Positions 33,268 through 44,006 of a stretch of DNA of 64,000 nucleotides are shown here, in pieces. The notes under the pieces were generated by a model, which saw only the letters and a list, made by a program, of their open reading frames with translations, did no database searches and was not told the DNA's origin. This DNA is from Streptomyces sp. BR123 (GTDB taxonomy: Bacteria; Actinomycetota; Actinomycetes; Streptomycetales; Streptomycetaceae): positions 45,552 through 109,551 of the forward strand of contig NZ_JACBGN010000001.1 in the NCBI RefSeq assembly GCF_013401435.1, read 5' to 3'. The position numbers were made by a program, and so were the translations under genes. Positions within the stretch are counted from its first letter, which is position 1, and the number at the start of each line of letters is the position of its first letter.

Positions 33268-33902
33268 GCGCGCGCATTCTGGTGGTCGACAACTACGACA
33301 GCTTTGTCTTCAACCTGGTCCAGTACCTGTACCAGCTCGGCGCCGAGTGCGAGGTGCTGCGCAACGACGAGGTCGCGCTCTCCCACGCCCAGGACGGCTT
33401 CGACGGCGTGCTGCTCTCTCCCGGGCCCGGCACCCCGGAGGAGGCGGGCGTCTGCGTCGACATGGTCCGCCACTGCGCCGACACCGGCGTCCCCGTCTTC
33501 GGCGTCTGCCTCGGCATGCAGTCGATGGCCGTCGCGTACGGCGGCGTCGTGGGCCGCGCCCCGGAGCTGCTGCACGGCAAGACCTCGCCGGTGGTCCACG
33601 ACGGGCTCGGCGTCTTCGAGGGGTTGCCGTCGCCGTTCACCGCGACCCGCTACCACTCCCTCGCAGCCGAGCCGCAGACCCTTCCGGACGTCCTGGAGGT
33701 CACCGCGCGCACCGAGGACGGGATCATCATGGGTCTGCGGCACCGGGAGCACGATGTGGAGGGCGTGCAGTTCCACCCCGAGTCGGTGCTGACCGAGCAC
33801 GGCCACCGGATGCTCGCGAACTGGCTCGTCCGCTGCGGTGACAAGGGCGCCGTCGAGCGCTCGGCGGGGCTGGCCCCGGTGGTGGGCAAGGCCGTCGCGT
33901 GA
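33264..33902 (+). CDS. pabA: Anthranilate/aminodeoxychorismate synthase glutaminase subunit
   Basis: A 212-residue class I glutamine amidotransferase. It starts ILVVDNYDSFVFNL. The nucleophile elbow is GVCLGMQ, and the catalytic His/Glu pair is in VQFHPESVLTEHG. It supplies ammonia to PabB (folate) or TrpE (tryptophan); which cannot be decided here because no synthase component I lies nearby. The GTG 33264 overlaps the preceding gene and its own stop overlaps the first sortase gene. Confidence 0.93.
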   Translation: MSARILVVDNYDSFVFNLVQYLYQLGAECEVLRNDEVALSHAQDGFDGVLLSPGPGTPEEAGVCVDMVRHCADTGVPVFGVCLGMQSMAVAYGGVVGRAPELLHGKTSPVVHDGLGVFEGLPSPFTATRYHSLAAEPQTLPDVLEVTARTEDGIIMGLRHREHDVEGVQFHPESVLTEHGHRMLANWLVRCGDKGAVERSAGLAPVVGKAVA

Positions 33903-34711
33903 CCTCGCTCGCGCCGTCCGTGCCCCCCGAGGGCCGGGCTGCGCGGCGCAGGGCCGCCCAGGAGGCCGCGAGACGGGCACGGCGGCGGGGCAGCGGGCGG
34001 CGGCGCAAGCAGCCGGCTTCGGGCGGGCCGATCGTCGTCGCGAGCCGGATCCTCGGGGAGCTGTTCATCACGATGGGCGTGGTGATGCTCCTGTTCGTGG
34101 CCTACCAGCTCTGGTACACGAACGTGCTCGCGCAGCGCACGGCCGACGGGGCCGCGGGCTCGCTGCTCCAGACCTGGGAGCAGCAGCCGGGGGGAGCCGC
34201 CGCCGCGCCGCCGGGGGCCTTCGAGCCGGGGCAGGGCTTCGCGATCCTGCACATCCCGAAACTGGACGTGAAGGTGCCGGTCGCCGAGGGCGTGAGCAAG
34301 CCCAAGGTGCTCGACCGCGGAATGGTGGGGCACTACGGGGACGGCGCGCTGAAGACCGCGATGCCGGCCGACAGGCAGGGCAACTTCGCGGTGGCGGGCC
34401 ACCGCAACACCCACGGCGAACCGTTCCGTTTCATCAACCGTCTGGTGCCGGGCGACCCGATCGTGGTCGAGACCCGGGACGCGTACTACACGTACGAGAT
34501 GGCCTCGATCCTGCCGCAGACGCCGCCGACCAACGTGGCCGTGCTGAAAGCAGTGCCCGAGGGCTCGGGCTTCACCGCCCCGGGCCGCTACATCACGCTG
34601 ACGACCTGCACCCCGGAGTTCACCAGCACCTACCGCATGATCGTATGGGGCAGGATGGTGGACGAACGCCCGCGCGGCCAGGGCGCTCCGCCCGCGCTGG
34701 CCGCCCGATAG
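33899..34711 (+). CDS. srtE1: Class E sortase (first of two)
   Basis: A 270-residue sortase. The basic N-terminus (RRRAAQEAARRARRRG) is cytoplasmic; one transmembrane helix (LGELFITMGVVMLLFVAYQL) precedes the extracellular catalytic domain. The catalytic His is in AVAGHRNTHGEPF, the Cys in ITLTTCTPEFTSTYR and the Arg just after it. Class E sortases of Streptomyces anchor LAxTG proteins such as long chaplins and are needed for aerial growth. No LAxTG substrate gene is in this window. GTG overlaps the pabA stop. Confidence 0.94.
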   Translation: MTSLAPSVPPEGRAARRRAAQEAARRARRRGSGRRRKQPASGGPIVVASRILGELFITMGVVMLLFVAYQLWYTNVLAQRTADGAAGSLLQTWEQQPGGAAAAPPGAFEPGQGFAILHIPKLDVKVPVAEGVSKPKVLDRGMVGHYGDGALKTAMPADRQGNFAVAGHRNTHGEPFRFINRLVPGDPIVVETRDAYYTYEMASILPQTPPTNVAVLKAVPEGSGFTAPGRYITLTTCTPEFTSTYRMIVWGRMVDERPRGQGAPPALAAR

Positions 34712-34752
34712 GCCGGTGGCAGCCGCCGCCCCCGCTCGAAGGACGAACCGCC

Positions 34753-35466
34753 GTGTCCCGTACCGCGCCTCCCCGCCGCAGCAGCGTGCTCGCCGGGTTC
34801 CTGAGCCTGCTGGGAGAGTTCCTGATCACGGCGGGCCTGGTGCTCGGCCTGTTCGTGGCCTACTCGCTGTGGTGGACGAACGTGCTCGCGGACCGGCAGG
34901 CCTCGGCGCGCGGCGACGAGGTCCGCCGCCAGTGGCAGAGCGCGCCCGCGGCGGGCGCACAGGCGGGGCCCGGCGCGCTGGACACCCAGGGCGGTATCGG
35001 CTTCCTGCACGTGCCCGCGATGAAGAGCGGCGAGGTGCTCGTCAAGCGGGGGACGTCACCCGAGGTCCTCAACGACGGCGTGGCCGGCTACTACACGGAC
35101 CCGGTCAAGGCGGCCCTGCCGTGGGAGAAGCAGGGCAACTTCTCGCTGGCCGCGCACCGCGACGGGCACGGGGCGAAGTTCCACCACATCGACAAGGTCA
35201 AGAAGGGCGACGCCGTCGTCTTCGAGACCCGCGACACCTGGTACGTCTACAGGGTCTTCGCGGAGCTGCGCCAGACCTCCAAGTACAACGTGGACGTGAT
35301 CTCGGCCGTTCCGAAGGAGTCGGGAAAGACGGCGCCGGGCCGGTACATCACGCTGACCACCTGCACGCCCGTGTACACCTCGAAGTACCGGTACGTCGTG
35401 TGGGGCGAGCTGGTGCGCACGGAGAAGGTCGACGCGAAGCGGACGCCGCCGGCCGAGCTGCGCTGA
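34753..35466 (+). CDS. srtE2: Class E sortase (second of two)
   Basis: A 237-residue paralogue of the preceding gene, with transmembrane helix LLGEFLITAGLVLGLFVAYSL and catalytic segments SLAAHRDGHGAKFHH and ITLTTCTPVYTSKYRYVVWG. The shared TLTTCTP and FVAY patterns indicate a tandem duplication. I use GTG 34753 with GAAGGACGAA upstream; the frame is open into the first sortase gene but in a different frame from it. It is probably co-transcribed with pabA-srtE1. Confidence 0.93.
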   Translation: MSRTAPPRRSSVLAGFLSLLGEFLITAGLVLGLFVAYSLWWTNVLADRQASARGDEVRRQWQSAPAAGAQAGPGALDTQGGIGFLHVPAMKSGEVLVKRGTSPEVLNDGVAGYYTDPVKAALPWEKQGNFSLAAHRDGHGAKFHHIDKVKKGDAVVFETRDTWYVYRVFAELRQTSKYNVDVISAVPKESGKTAPGRYITLTTCTPVYTSKYRYVVWGELVRTEKVDAKRTPPAELR

Positions 35467-36099
35467 CCGCTGGAAAGCCACCGGGTCACCGCAGTACCTG
35501 AAGCGGTGTCCCCGCGCTCCACGCCTCCAGAAGGCCCCGGTGGACCGCGGTGACGCCGCCCTGGGCGGCGATGGCCAGGGCTTCGCGGGTGAAGGCGCAG
35601 GTGGCCACGCAGAGGGCCACGTCGGCGCGGTGCAGGACTTTGGCGGCGCCGAGGAACTTCTGCATCTCACCGCTGGGCACGTGCCGCAAGGATGTGACGT
35701 TCTTGCACTGGACGGCGATGGTGCGGCCGTCGGCGGTGCGGGCGGTGATGTCGATGCCGAGTCTGCCGCCCTGGCCGCCGCCGTGCACGTCGACGTCCGT
35801 ACAGCCGTCGCGGCGGAGCAGGCCCGCGACGTGGAGTTCGAATTCCTGCCGGTTCATGGCGGTGATGGTTTCGATGACCCCGGTGCGGGCCCGAGCCTCC
35901 CGGCCGAGCTGGAGCCGGCTGATGGCGATGTCGTGCTCGACGAGCTTCGCCTGGATCCGTGTGACGTCCTGCCGGAGGGAGACCAACTCGCGGCGGTGTT
36001 CGCCGGAGGCCTCGATGAGCACGTTGAGCATGGGGACGACCTGCCTGCCGGCGGAGGATCTCCGTGGCCTCCCCACCCGGGGCGGTCCGGGGGAGGAGG

Positions 36100-36108
36100 T
36101 TATCCACA
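36100..36108 (+). promoter_or_regulatory. Isolated DnaA box inside the frameshifted gene
   Basis: TTATCCACA within coding sequence, 59 bp from the frameshift. As a single word it may be chance. Confidence 0.35.
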
Positions 36109-36242
36109 GGATGGGCGCGGACCTCCTGCTCGGTGTCGAGGAGGTATGCACGTACCTGACGTGCGATTTCGCTGTCGCGGAGGAGCATCCCGACGTTCAG
36201 GACGGCCCGGCGGGAGAACAGGGCGAGTGCCGCTGTGCGTGA

Positions 36243-36285
36243 CGGTGAGGAACTGAGTGCCTTCAAGGCACTCAGTTCCTCACCG
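36243..36285. repeat. 43-nt perfect palindrome in coding sequence
   Basis: Arms of 21 bp (starting CGGTGAGGAACTGAGTGCC) around a single central C. It encodes GEELSALKALSSSP in the frameshifted gene. Confidence 0.92.
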
Positions 36286-36637
36286 GTCACCACGTGGTAG
36301 CCGCTGGCCTCCAGCTCATCGCGATGGTCCGCGACGAGCGAGCGGACCGCGGTCACGCTCACCTCGTAGTAGGCCGCCATCATCGCCGTCGTCACGTGAA
36401 GTCCGTCCGGCAGGAGCGACAGCGCCTTCACCTTGTCCAGGACGTGTGTACGGTCCAGGACGCTCGTGCGCAGTGTCCGGGATTCCAGGAGTACCGATTC
36501 GTTGACCATCGTTCCGCCTCTCCCGGGCGGAACCCGCTGTCCCACCCCGACCGGATCAACGATTCCCGACATATGAAGACACGATCGGTTTTCGTGGAAA
36601 TGTGCGGAGGCGGGGCGGAGGGCCCGGACCCTCCTGC

Positions 36638-36725
36638 CACCGCCCCGCGCTGAGCACGCGAAGGCCCGGCCGCCCTTCCCTCGGGAAGGGCGGCCGGGCC
36701 TTCGCGTGCTCAGCGCGGGGCGGTG
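36638..36725. terminator. 88-nt perfect hairpin downstream of pknB
   Basis: Arms of exactly 43 bp with a 2-nt loop (TC at 36681-36682). The left arm begins CACCGCCCCGCGC and ends CCGCCCTTCCC. It begins 6 bp beyond the pknB stop on the minus strand. It most likely ends the fhaA-to-pknB transcript, although there is no U-tract. Confidence 0.85.
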
Positions 36726-36731
36726 CCGGGG

Positions 36732-38744
<2,013 letters not shown>

Positions 38745-38965
38745 AACGTTCCAGCCCTCTCCCGTCAGTCCCGACCGCACCGGTGTGTGGTCCGGCGGTG
38801 TGCTGTTCGCGCAAAGGCTACCGGGCGATCGTCGGTGATCGGTTGGTGACCACAGCCTGATACAGGACCGGTACCGTACGCTCGGTTCCGGGCGGGATCA
38901 GTGCCCCTCGTCACATCGGACAGGGCCTTCACGCGTCGTCCCGTTGCCATTGTCCGTGCCGCCGG

Positions 38966-40435
38966 TCAGCTCTTGCTGCCCAGGACGGCTTCCATGACGG
39001 CCTTGGCCACGGGGGCGGCGAGGCCGCCACCGCTGATGTCCTCGCGGTCGGCGCTGCTGTCTTCGATCACCACGGCGACCGCGACGGGAGAGCCCTTGTC
39101 GGTCTTGGCGTAGGAGATGAACCAGGCGTACGGGCGCTTGGCGTTCTTCTCGCCGTGCTGGGCGGTACCGGTCTTGCCGCCGACCTGGACGCCCTTGATC
39201 TTGGCCTTGCCGCCGGTGCCGTTCGGGTTCTCGACGACGTTGACCATCATCTGCTGGAGCTTCTGCGCGTTGGCGGGGGAGAGCGGGCGGCTCATCTCCT
39301 GCGGTTCGTGCTTCTCGATGACGTCGAGGTTGGGCGCGGTGAGCTGGTCGACCATGTACGGCTTCATCAGCTTGCCGTCGTTGGCGATGGCGGCGGCGAC
39401 CATGGCCATCTGGAGCGGGGTGGCCGCGGTGTTGTACTGGCCGATCGCGGAGAGCGAGTTGCTCGGCCGGTCCATCGTCTTGTCGTAGATGCTGGCGAAC
39501 GCGCGGACCGGGGTGTCGATCTTGTCGTTGTTGAAGCCGAACTTCTGGGCCGTCTCCAGCATCTTGTCCCTGCCCACCTTGTCGGCGACGTTGGCGAAGA
39601 CGGAGTTGCAGGAGACCTGGAGCGCGAAGTCGAGGGTGGCCTTCTCGCAGTTCTTGGCGTGGTTGACCATCGGGGTCTTCGTGTTCGGCAGGAGGTACGG
39701 CTCGGGGGTGTCGGTCGGCGCGTTGATGTCGGTGACGACACCGTGCTCCAGGGCGGCGGCGGCGGTGACGACCTTGAAGGTGGAGCCCGGCGGGTAGGTC
39801 TCGCGCAGCGCGCGGTTGACGAGCTTCTTCTCCGGGCTGTCCTTCAGCTCGACCCAGGCCTTCTCGTCCGTCTTGGAGTTGCCGGCGAAGGCGGACGGGT
39901 CGTACGAGGGGGTGCTGACCAGGGCCAGGATGGCGCCGGTGCGCGGGTCGATGGCCGCGACCGCGCCCGAGGTGGTGCCGAGCTTGTCGTACGCCGCCTT
40001 CTGCACGTCCGGCATCAGCGTGGTGACGACGTTGCCGCCGGCCTTCTTCTCGCCGGTGAACATGCCGATGGTGCGGTCGAAGAACAGCCGGTCGTCGTTG
40101 CCGGTGAGGATCTTGTCCTCGAGGGACTCCAACTGCGTGGAGCCGAACGCCTGCGACGCGTAGCCGGTCACCGGGGCCCACATGGGGCCTTCGTTGTAGA
40201 CGCGCTTGTACTTGTAGTCGCTGCCCGGCGTCTCGACGGAGCCGGTGATGGACTGCCCGCCCTTGACGATGATGTTGCCGCGCTGGGTGGCGTACTGGGC
40301 GATCTGGACCCGTCGGTTCTCCTTGCGGGTGCTCAGCTCCTCGGCCTGGACGTACTGGAGCCAGTTGGTCCGGATCAGCAGGGCGAGGACGAGCAGTCCG
40401 CAGAAGAGCGAGATGCGGCGCAGCGGCTTGTTCAT
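38966..40435 (-). CDS. pbpA: Penicillin-binding protein (class B transpeptidase), PbpA-like
   Basis: A 489-residue transpeptidase. N-terminal transmembrane helix (RISLFCGLLVLALLIRT), then the non-penicillin-binding domain, then active-site motifs SxxK in PPGSTFKVVTAAAALE, SxN in QVSCNSVFANV and KTG in GGKTGTAQHG. It cross-links peptidoglycan together with the adjacent SEDS protein. The ATG overlaps the stop of the rodA/ftsW-like gene (ATGA), so the pair is translationally coupled, as expected for a SEDS-bPBP synthase. Confidence 0.96.
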   Translation of the reverse strand: MNKPLRRISLFCGLLVLALLIRTNWLQYVQAEELSTRKENRRVQIAQYATQRGNIIVKGGQSITGSVETPGSDYKYKRVYNEGPMWAPVTGYASQAFGSTQLESLEDKILTGNDDRLFFDRTIGMFTGEKKAGGNVVTTLMPDVQKAAYDKLGTTSGAVAAIDPRTGAILALVSTPSYDPSAFAGNSKTDEKAWVELKDSPEKKLVNRALRETYPPGSTFKVVTAAAALEHGVVTDINAPTDTPEPYLLPNTKTPMVNHAKNCEKATLDFALQVSCNSVFANVADKVGRDKMLETAQKFGFNNDKIDTPVRAFASIYDKTMDRPSNSLSAIGQYNTAATPLQMAMVAAAIANDGKLMKPYMVDQLTAPNLDVIEKHEPQEMSRPLSPANAQKLQQMMVNVVENPNGTGGKAKIKGVQVGGKTGTAQHGEKNAKRPYAWFISYAKTDKGSPVAVAVVIEDSSADREDISGGGLAAPVAKAVMEAVLGSKS

Positions 40436-41856
40436 GACGGGCGGACCACCTGGGTCATCTCGGAGTCGGGGGACGGCGCGGGGGCCGGCGCGGGGCGGCG
40501 GGCGGTGTCGCTGATCCGGATGAGGATGCCGACCAGGGCCCAGTTGGCGAGGACGGAGGAACCGCCCGACGCCAGGAAGGGCATGGTCATGCCGGTGAGG
40601 GGGATGAGGCCCATGACGCCGCCGGCGACGACGAAGATCTGGAGCGAGAAGGCGCCGGAGAGCCCGATGGCGAAGAGCTTGCCGAAGGGGTCGCGGGCGG
40701 CGAGCGCGGTGCGCACGCCCCGCTCGATGATCAGGCCGTAGAGCAGCAGGAAGGCCATGACGCCGGCCAGTCCGAGCTCTTCGCCGACGGTGGAGAAGAT
40801 GAAGTCGGAGTTGGCGGCGAAGCCGATGAGGTCCGAGTTGCCCTGGCCCCAGCCGGCGCCGAGAACGCCGCCGGAACCGAAGCTCATGATCGACTGGCCG
40901 ACCTGCTCGCAGGCGCCGGACGTGGTGTAGCAGCCGAAGGGGTCGAGCCAGGCGTTGACACGTGCCTGCACGTGGCTGGCGAACGTGCCGACGACGACGG
41001 CGCCGCCGACGCTCATGAGCAGGCCGATCACGATCCAGCTGGTGCGCTCGGTGGCGACGTACAGCATGATCACGAACATGCCGAAGAACAGCAGCGAGGT
41101 GCCGAGGTCGTTCTCGAAGATGAGGACGAGCAGGCTCATCGCCCAGATCATCAGGATCGGGCCGAGGTCGCGGCCGCGCGGCAGGTAGAGGCCCATGAAG
41201 CGGCGGCTGGCCAGGGCCAGCGCGTCGCGCTTCACCATGAGGTAGCCCGCGAAGAAGATCGCGATGACGATCTTCGCGAACTCGCCGGGCTGGATCGAGA
41301 AGCCCGCGACGCTGATCCAGATCTTGGCGCCGAAGACGTCCGCGCCCAGACCCGGGATGACCGGCAGGATGAGCAGGACCAGCGCGCCCGCCATCGAGAT
41401 GTACGTGAACCGCTGCAGGGTGCGGTGGTCCTTCAGGAGCAGCAGCACGGCCGCGAACAGGGCGATGGCCACCGCGGTGTACATCATCTGGCGCGGCGCG
41501 GACTCGGAGAAGTTGCCGAAGCTGCGCTTGGCGAGGTTCTGCAGCCGCTCGGACTGGTCCAGCCGCCAGATCAGCACGCAGCCGAGCCCGTTCAGGAGGG
41601 TCGCGATGGGCAGCAGCAGCGGGTCGGCGTATTTCGCGTAGCGGCGTACGACGAAGTGGGCGATGCCCGCGAGCACGGCGAGGCCGCCGCCGTAGACGAG
41701 CATGCCGGGGGGCAGCTCGCCGTGGATCGCGAGCCCCACGTTGGCGTAGGCGAAGATCGAGATGACCACGGCGAACACGAGCAGCATCAGCTCGGTGTTC
41801 CGCCTGCTCGGCAGCTCGATGGCGCCGATGGTGGTCGTGTTGGTGACAACGCTCAT
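40432..41856 (-). CDS. rodA: SEDS-family peptidoglycan glycosyltransferase (RodA/FtsW-like)
   Basis: A 474-residue polytopic membrane protein with about 10-12 helices. SEDS hallmarks are visible in ISVAGFSIQPGEFAKIVIAIFFAGYL, in LLVLIFENDLGTSLLFFGMF (the conserved acidic and glycine pattern) and in GLIPLTGMTMPFLASGGSS. It polymerises glycan strands and partners the transpeptidase encoded next. RodA versus FtsW is decided by context (pstP-rodA-pbpA-pknB), not by sequence alone. The start is ATG 41856. Confidence 0.93.
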   Translation of the reverse strand: MSVVTNTTTIGAIELPSRRNTELMLLVFAVVISIFAYANVGLAIHGELPPGMLVYGGGLAVLAGIAHFVVRRYAKYADPLLLPIATLLNGLGCVLIWRLDQSERLQNLAKRSFGNFSESAPRQMMYTAVAIALFAAVLLLLKDHRTLQRFTYISMAGALVLLILPVIPGLGADVFGAKIWISVAGFSIQPGEFAKIVIAIFFAGYLMVKRDALALASRRFMGLYLPRGRDLGPILMIWAMSLLVLIFENDLGTSLLFFGMFVIMLYVATERTSWIVIGLLMSVGGAVVVGTFASHVQARVNAWLDPFGCYTTSGACEQVGQSIMSFGSGGVLGAGWGQGNSDLIGFAANSDFIFSTVGEELGLAGVMAFLLLYGLIIERGVRTALAARDPFGKLFAIGLSGAFSLQIFVVAGGVMGLIPLTGMTMPFLASGGSSVLANWALVGILIRISDTARRPAPAPAPSPDSEMTQVVRPS

Positions 41857-41887
41857 GGTGTGGCGGGCCCCCTGTGCCCGCGTATGA

Positions 41888-43351
41888 CTACTGCTTCCCG
41901 CACAGGCCCACCAGCTGCTGCTCTGCCGCAGTCAGGCTGCCGGGGCCCGGTGTCTGGCTGTTCTGCTCCGCGTTGCGGCGCTCCTCGTCCTTCTTACACG
42001 CAGAAACCTGCACGCCGAGTTCATCGATCTTCTGGCGGGCTCCGTCGAGGCTGGTTTCGCTGATGGTCGCCTCGACCTGCTTGCGCTTGAAGGGCGGCAG
42101 GTACTTCAGTTCGATGTCGGAGCGGTCGGCCTCCACCTTGGAGAGCTCCAGCGGGCCGAGCTTCTGGCTGATGCCGCGGAAGAGCGCCACGTGGTCGCCC
42201 TTGACGCCGACGTAGTACTGGGTCTGCGTCCAGCGGTGGGCGGCGTAGAGGCCGCCCCCGACGACTCCGGCCACGATCAGCAGGATCAGGGTGCGGACGG
42301 TCCACTTGCGCCCTTTGCTCCGCCGCCTGCGGGGGTGGTCGTAGGTGTCGTCGAAGCGGGCGTCGTCGTCGTACGGCTCGGGGTCGCCGAAGCTGCCGTA
42401 CGCGCCGCCCTGGCCGTGGCTCTGGTCGGGGTAGCCGTAGCCGGGGGCGTCGCCGCTGCCGGGCGGCCCGAAGGCGCCGGCGGGCGGCGGGACCTGGCGG
42501 CCCAGGCCCGCGGCGCGGCCCGCCGGGGTCTGCATGGCGCCGCCGTCGAAGAGCTGGTGCTGGTTCTCGGCGACCGCGCCGACGACGACCGGGGTGTCGT
42601 TCAGCTGGGCGGCGAGGGTGTCCCCGCTGTCGGTGTCGAGGACGTCGGCGACGATGCAGGTGATGTTGTCCGGGCCGCCGCCGCGCAGGGCGAGCTGGAT
42701 CAGGGACTGCACCGTCTCGTGGGGGCCGTGGTAGTCGGCGAGGGTCTCCTCCAGGGTCTGGTGGGAGACGACGCCGGACAGGCCGTCGGAGCAGATCAGG
42801 TAGCGGTCGCCGACGCGGACCTCGCGGATGGACAGGTCCGGCTCGACGGTGTCGCCGCTGCCCAGGGCGCGCATCAGCAGGGAGCGCTGAGGGTGGGTGG
42901 TGGCTTCCTCTTCGGTGATCCGGCCCTCGTCGACGAGGCGCTGCACCCACGTGTGGTCCTGGGTGATCTGCGTCAGGACCCCGTCGCGCAGCAGGTAGGC
43001 GCGGGAGTCGCCGACGTGCACCAGGCCGAGGCGCTGACCGGTCCACAGCAGGGCGGTCAGGGTGGTGCCCATGCCTTCGAGCTGGGCGTCCTCCTCGACC
43101 ATGAGGCGCAGCTGCTCGTTGGCGCGCTGCACGGCCGTGCCGAGCGAGGTCAGGATGTCGGAGCCCGGGACGTCGTCGTCGAGCTGCACGAGCGAGGAGA
43201 TCACCTCGGAGCTGGCGACCTCGCCTGCGGCCTGGCCGCCCATGCCGTCGGCGACCGCGAGGAGACGGGGGCCGGCGTAGCCGGAGTCCTCGTTGCCCTC
43301 GCGGATCATGCCCTTGTGTGATCCGGCGGCGAACCGCAGGGACAGACTCAT
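41888..43351 (-). CDS. pstP: PP2C-family Ser/Thr protein phosphatase (PstP-like)
   Basis: A 487-residue phosphatase. The catalytic PP2C domain has the metal-binding segments NEDSGY, ADGMGGQAAGE, GDSRAYLL, SDGLSGVV and PDNITCIVADV. A Gly/Pro/Tyr-rich linker follows, then one transmembrane helix (VRTLILLIVAGVVGGGLYAAHRW) and an extracytoplasmic domain ending LVGLCGKQ. It reverses PknB phosphorylation. I start it at ATG 43351 (MSLSLRFAAG); a GTG 20 codons upstream is possible. It lies 31 bp upstream of rodA. Confidence 0.94.
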   Translation of the reverse strand: MSLSLRFAAGSHKGMIREGNEDSGYAGPRLLAVADGMGGQAAGEVASSEVISSLVQLDDDVPGSDILTSLGTAVQRANEQLRLMVEEDAQLEGMGTTLTALLWTGQRLGLVHVGDSRAYLLRDGVLTQITQDHTWVQRLVDEGRITEEEATTHPQRSLLMRALGSGDTVEPDLSIREVRVGDRYLICSDGLSGVVSHQTLEETLADYHGPHETVQSLIQLALRGGGPDNITCIVADVLDTDSGDTLAAQLNDTPVVVGAVAENQHQLFDGGAMQTPAGRAAGLGRQVPPPAGAFGPPGSGDAPGYGYPDQSHGQGGAYGSFGDPEPYDDDARFDDTYDHPRRRRSKGRKWTVRTLILLIVAGVVGGGLYAAHRWTQTQYYVGVKGDHVALFRGISQKLGPLELSKVEADRSDIELKYLPPFKRKQVEATISETSLDGARQKIDELGVQVSACKKDEERRNAEQNSQTPGPGSLTAAEQQLVGLCGKQ

Positions 43352-43495
43352 GTGCACCTGCCCTGTCGACGCTTCCTGGGGGTACAACCGGTCTCGAGCC
43401 ACACTGCCCACCCTCCGGTCGGGAGCGCGCCCGGGTCCGCGTCCTGCACGGGACGGACTGCCGCGGCTCGCTCGCTCCGCTCGCTCATTCTCGTA

Positions 43496-43996
43496 CTACT
43501 TCCGCAGCTCGATGACGGTCTTGCCGATGCGGATCGGGGCGCCCGGCGGAATGGGCGTCGGGGTGGTCAGCCGGGTCCGGTCGAGATACGTGCCGTTCGT
43601 GGACCCGAGATCCTCGACGATCCACTGGCCGTCCCGGTCGGGGTAGATCCTGGCATGCCGGCTGGAGGCGTAGTCGTCGTCCAGCACGATCGTGGAGTCG
43701 TGGGCGCGGCCCAGGGTGATCGTCTGGCCGGCGAGGGCCACCGTGGTGCCCGTCAGGGTGCCCTCGGAGACCACGAGCTTCGTGGGCGCCCCGCGGCGCT
43801 GGCGCTGCTGCGGGGGCGTGGCGGCCTGCCGGCCCGCCTGCTGCGGCGCCCCGCCGCTGCTGCCGCGGCGCGAGCCGCGCTGGGTGACGCGCGTACCGAA
43901 GAGGTCGCTGCGGATGACCTGGACGGCCACGATGACGAACAGCCACAGAACGGCCAGGAAACCCAGCCGCATGACCGTCAGGGTCAGCTCTGACAT
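43496..43996 (-). CDS. fhaB: FHA-domain membrane protein FhaB (FipA-type)
   Basis: A 166-residue protein with one N-terminal transmembrane helix (LGFLAVLWLFVIVAVQVI), a basic linker and a C-terminal FHA domain (LGRAHDSTIVLDDDYASSRHARI, then EDLGSTNGTYLD). FHA domains bind phosphothreonine, presumably on PknB or its targets. The start ATG is at 43996 in the usual position 10 bp after fhaA. In mycobacteria the homologue links PknB/PstP signalling with division. Confidence 0.94.
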   Translation of the reverse strand: MSELTLTVMRLGFLAVLWLFVIVAVQVIRSDLFGTRVTQRGSRRGSSGGAPQQAGRQAATPPQQRQRRGAPTKLVVSEGTLTGTTVALAGQTITLGRAHDSTIVLDDDYASSRHARIYPDRDGQWIVEDLGSTNGTYLDRTRLTTPTPIPPGAPIRIGKTVIELRK

Positions 43997-44006
43997 TGCC
44001 CCCGCT

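Larger units (their letters stand above)
35486..36509 (-). pseudogene. Frameshifted HTH-like / Mrr-type restriction endonuclease gene
   Basis: The 5' part (ATG 36509, MVNESVLLESRTLRTSVLD) runs in one frame to about 36050, with a DNA-binding-like domain (YYEVSVTAVRSLVADHRDELE). The 3' part continues in another frame with a coiled segment and an Mrr_cat nuclease domain: RLGIDITARTADGRTIAVQCKN contains the D and QxK of the PD-(D/E)xK fold. The break coincides with a tandem TGCCTGCC at 36042-36049 on the plus strand. Removing one 4-bp copy restores EILRRQ-VVPMLNV as one continuous protein of about 340 residues. A 43-nt palindrome lies in the 5' part. It could be decayed, phase-variable, or a sequencing error. 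The ATG has GGGAGAGGCGGA upstream. Confidence 0.75.

Noticed and set aside
33838..34752. Fusion of the second sortase with an upstream extension
   Set aside because: The extension is an alternative frame of the first sortase; the GTG at 34753 has a proper ribosome-binding site and gives normal sortase length.
36384..36402. parS-like TCACGTGAA word
   Set aside because: Only the centre matches; five of the 14 consensus positions differ, unlike the six perfect sites.
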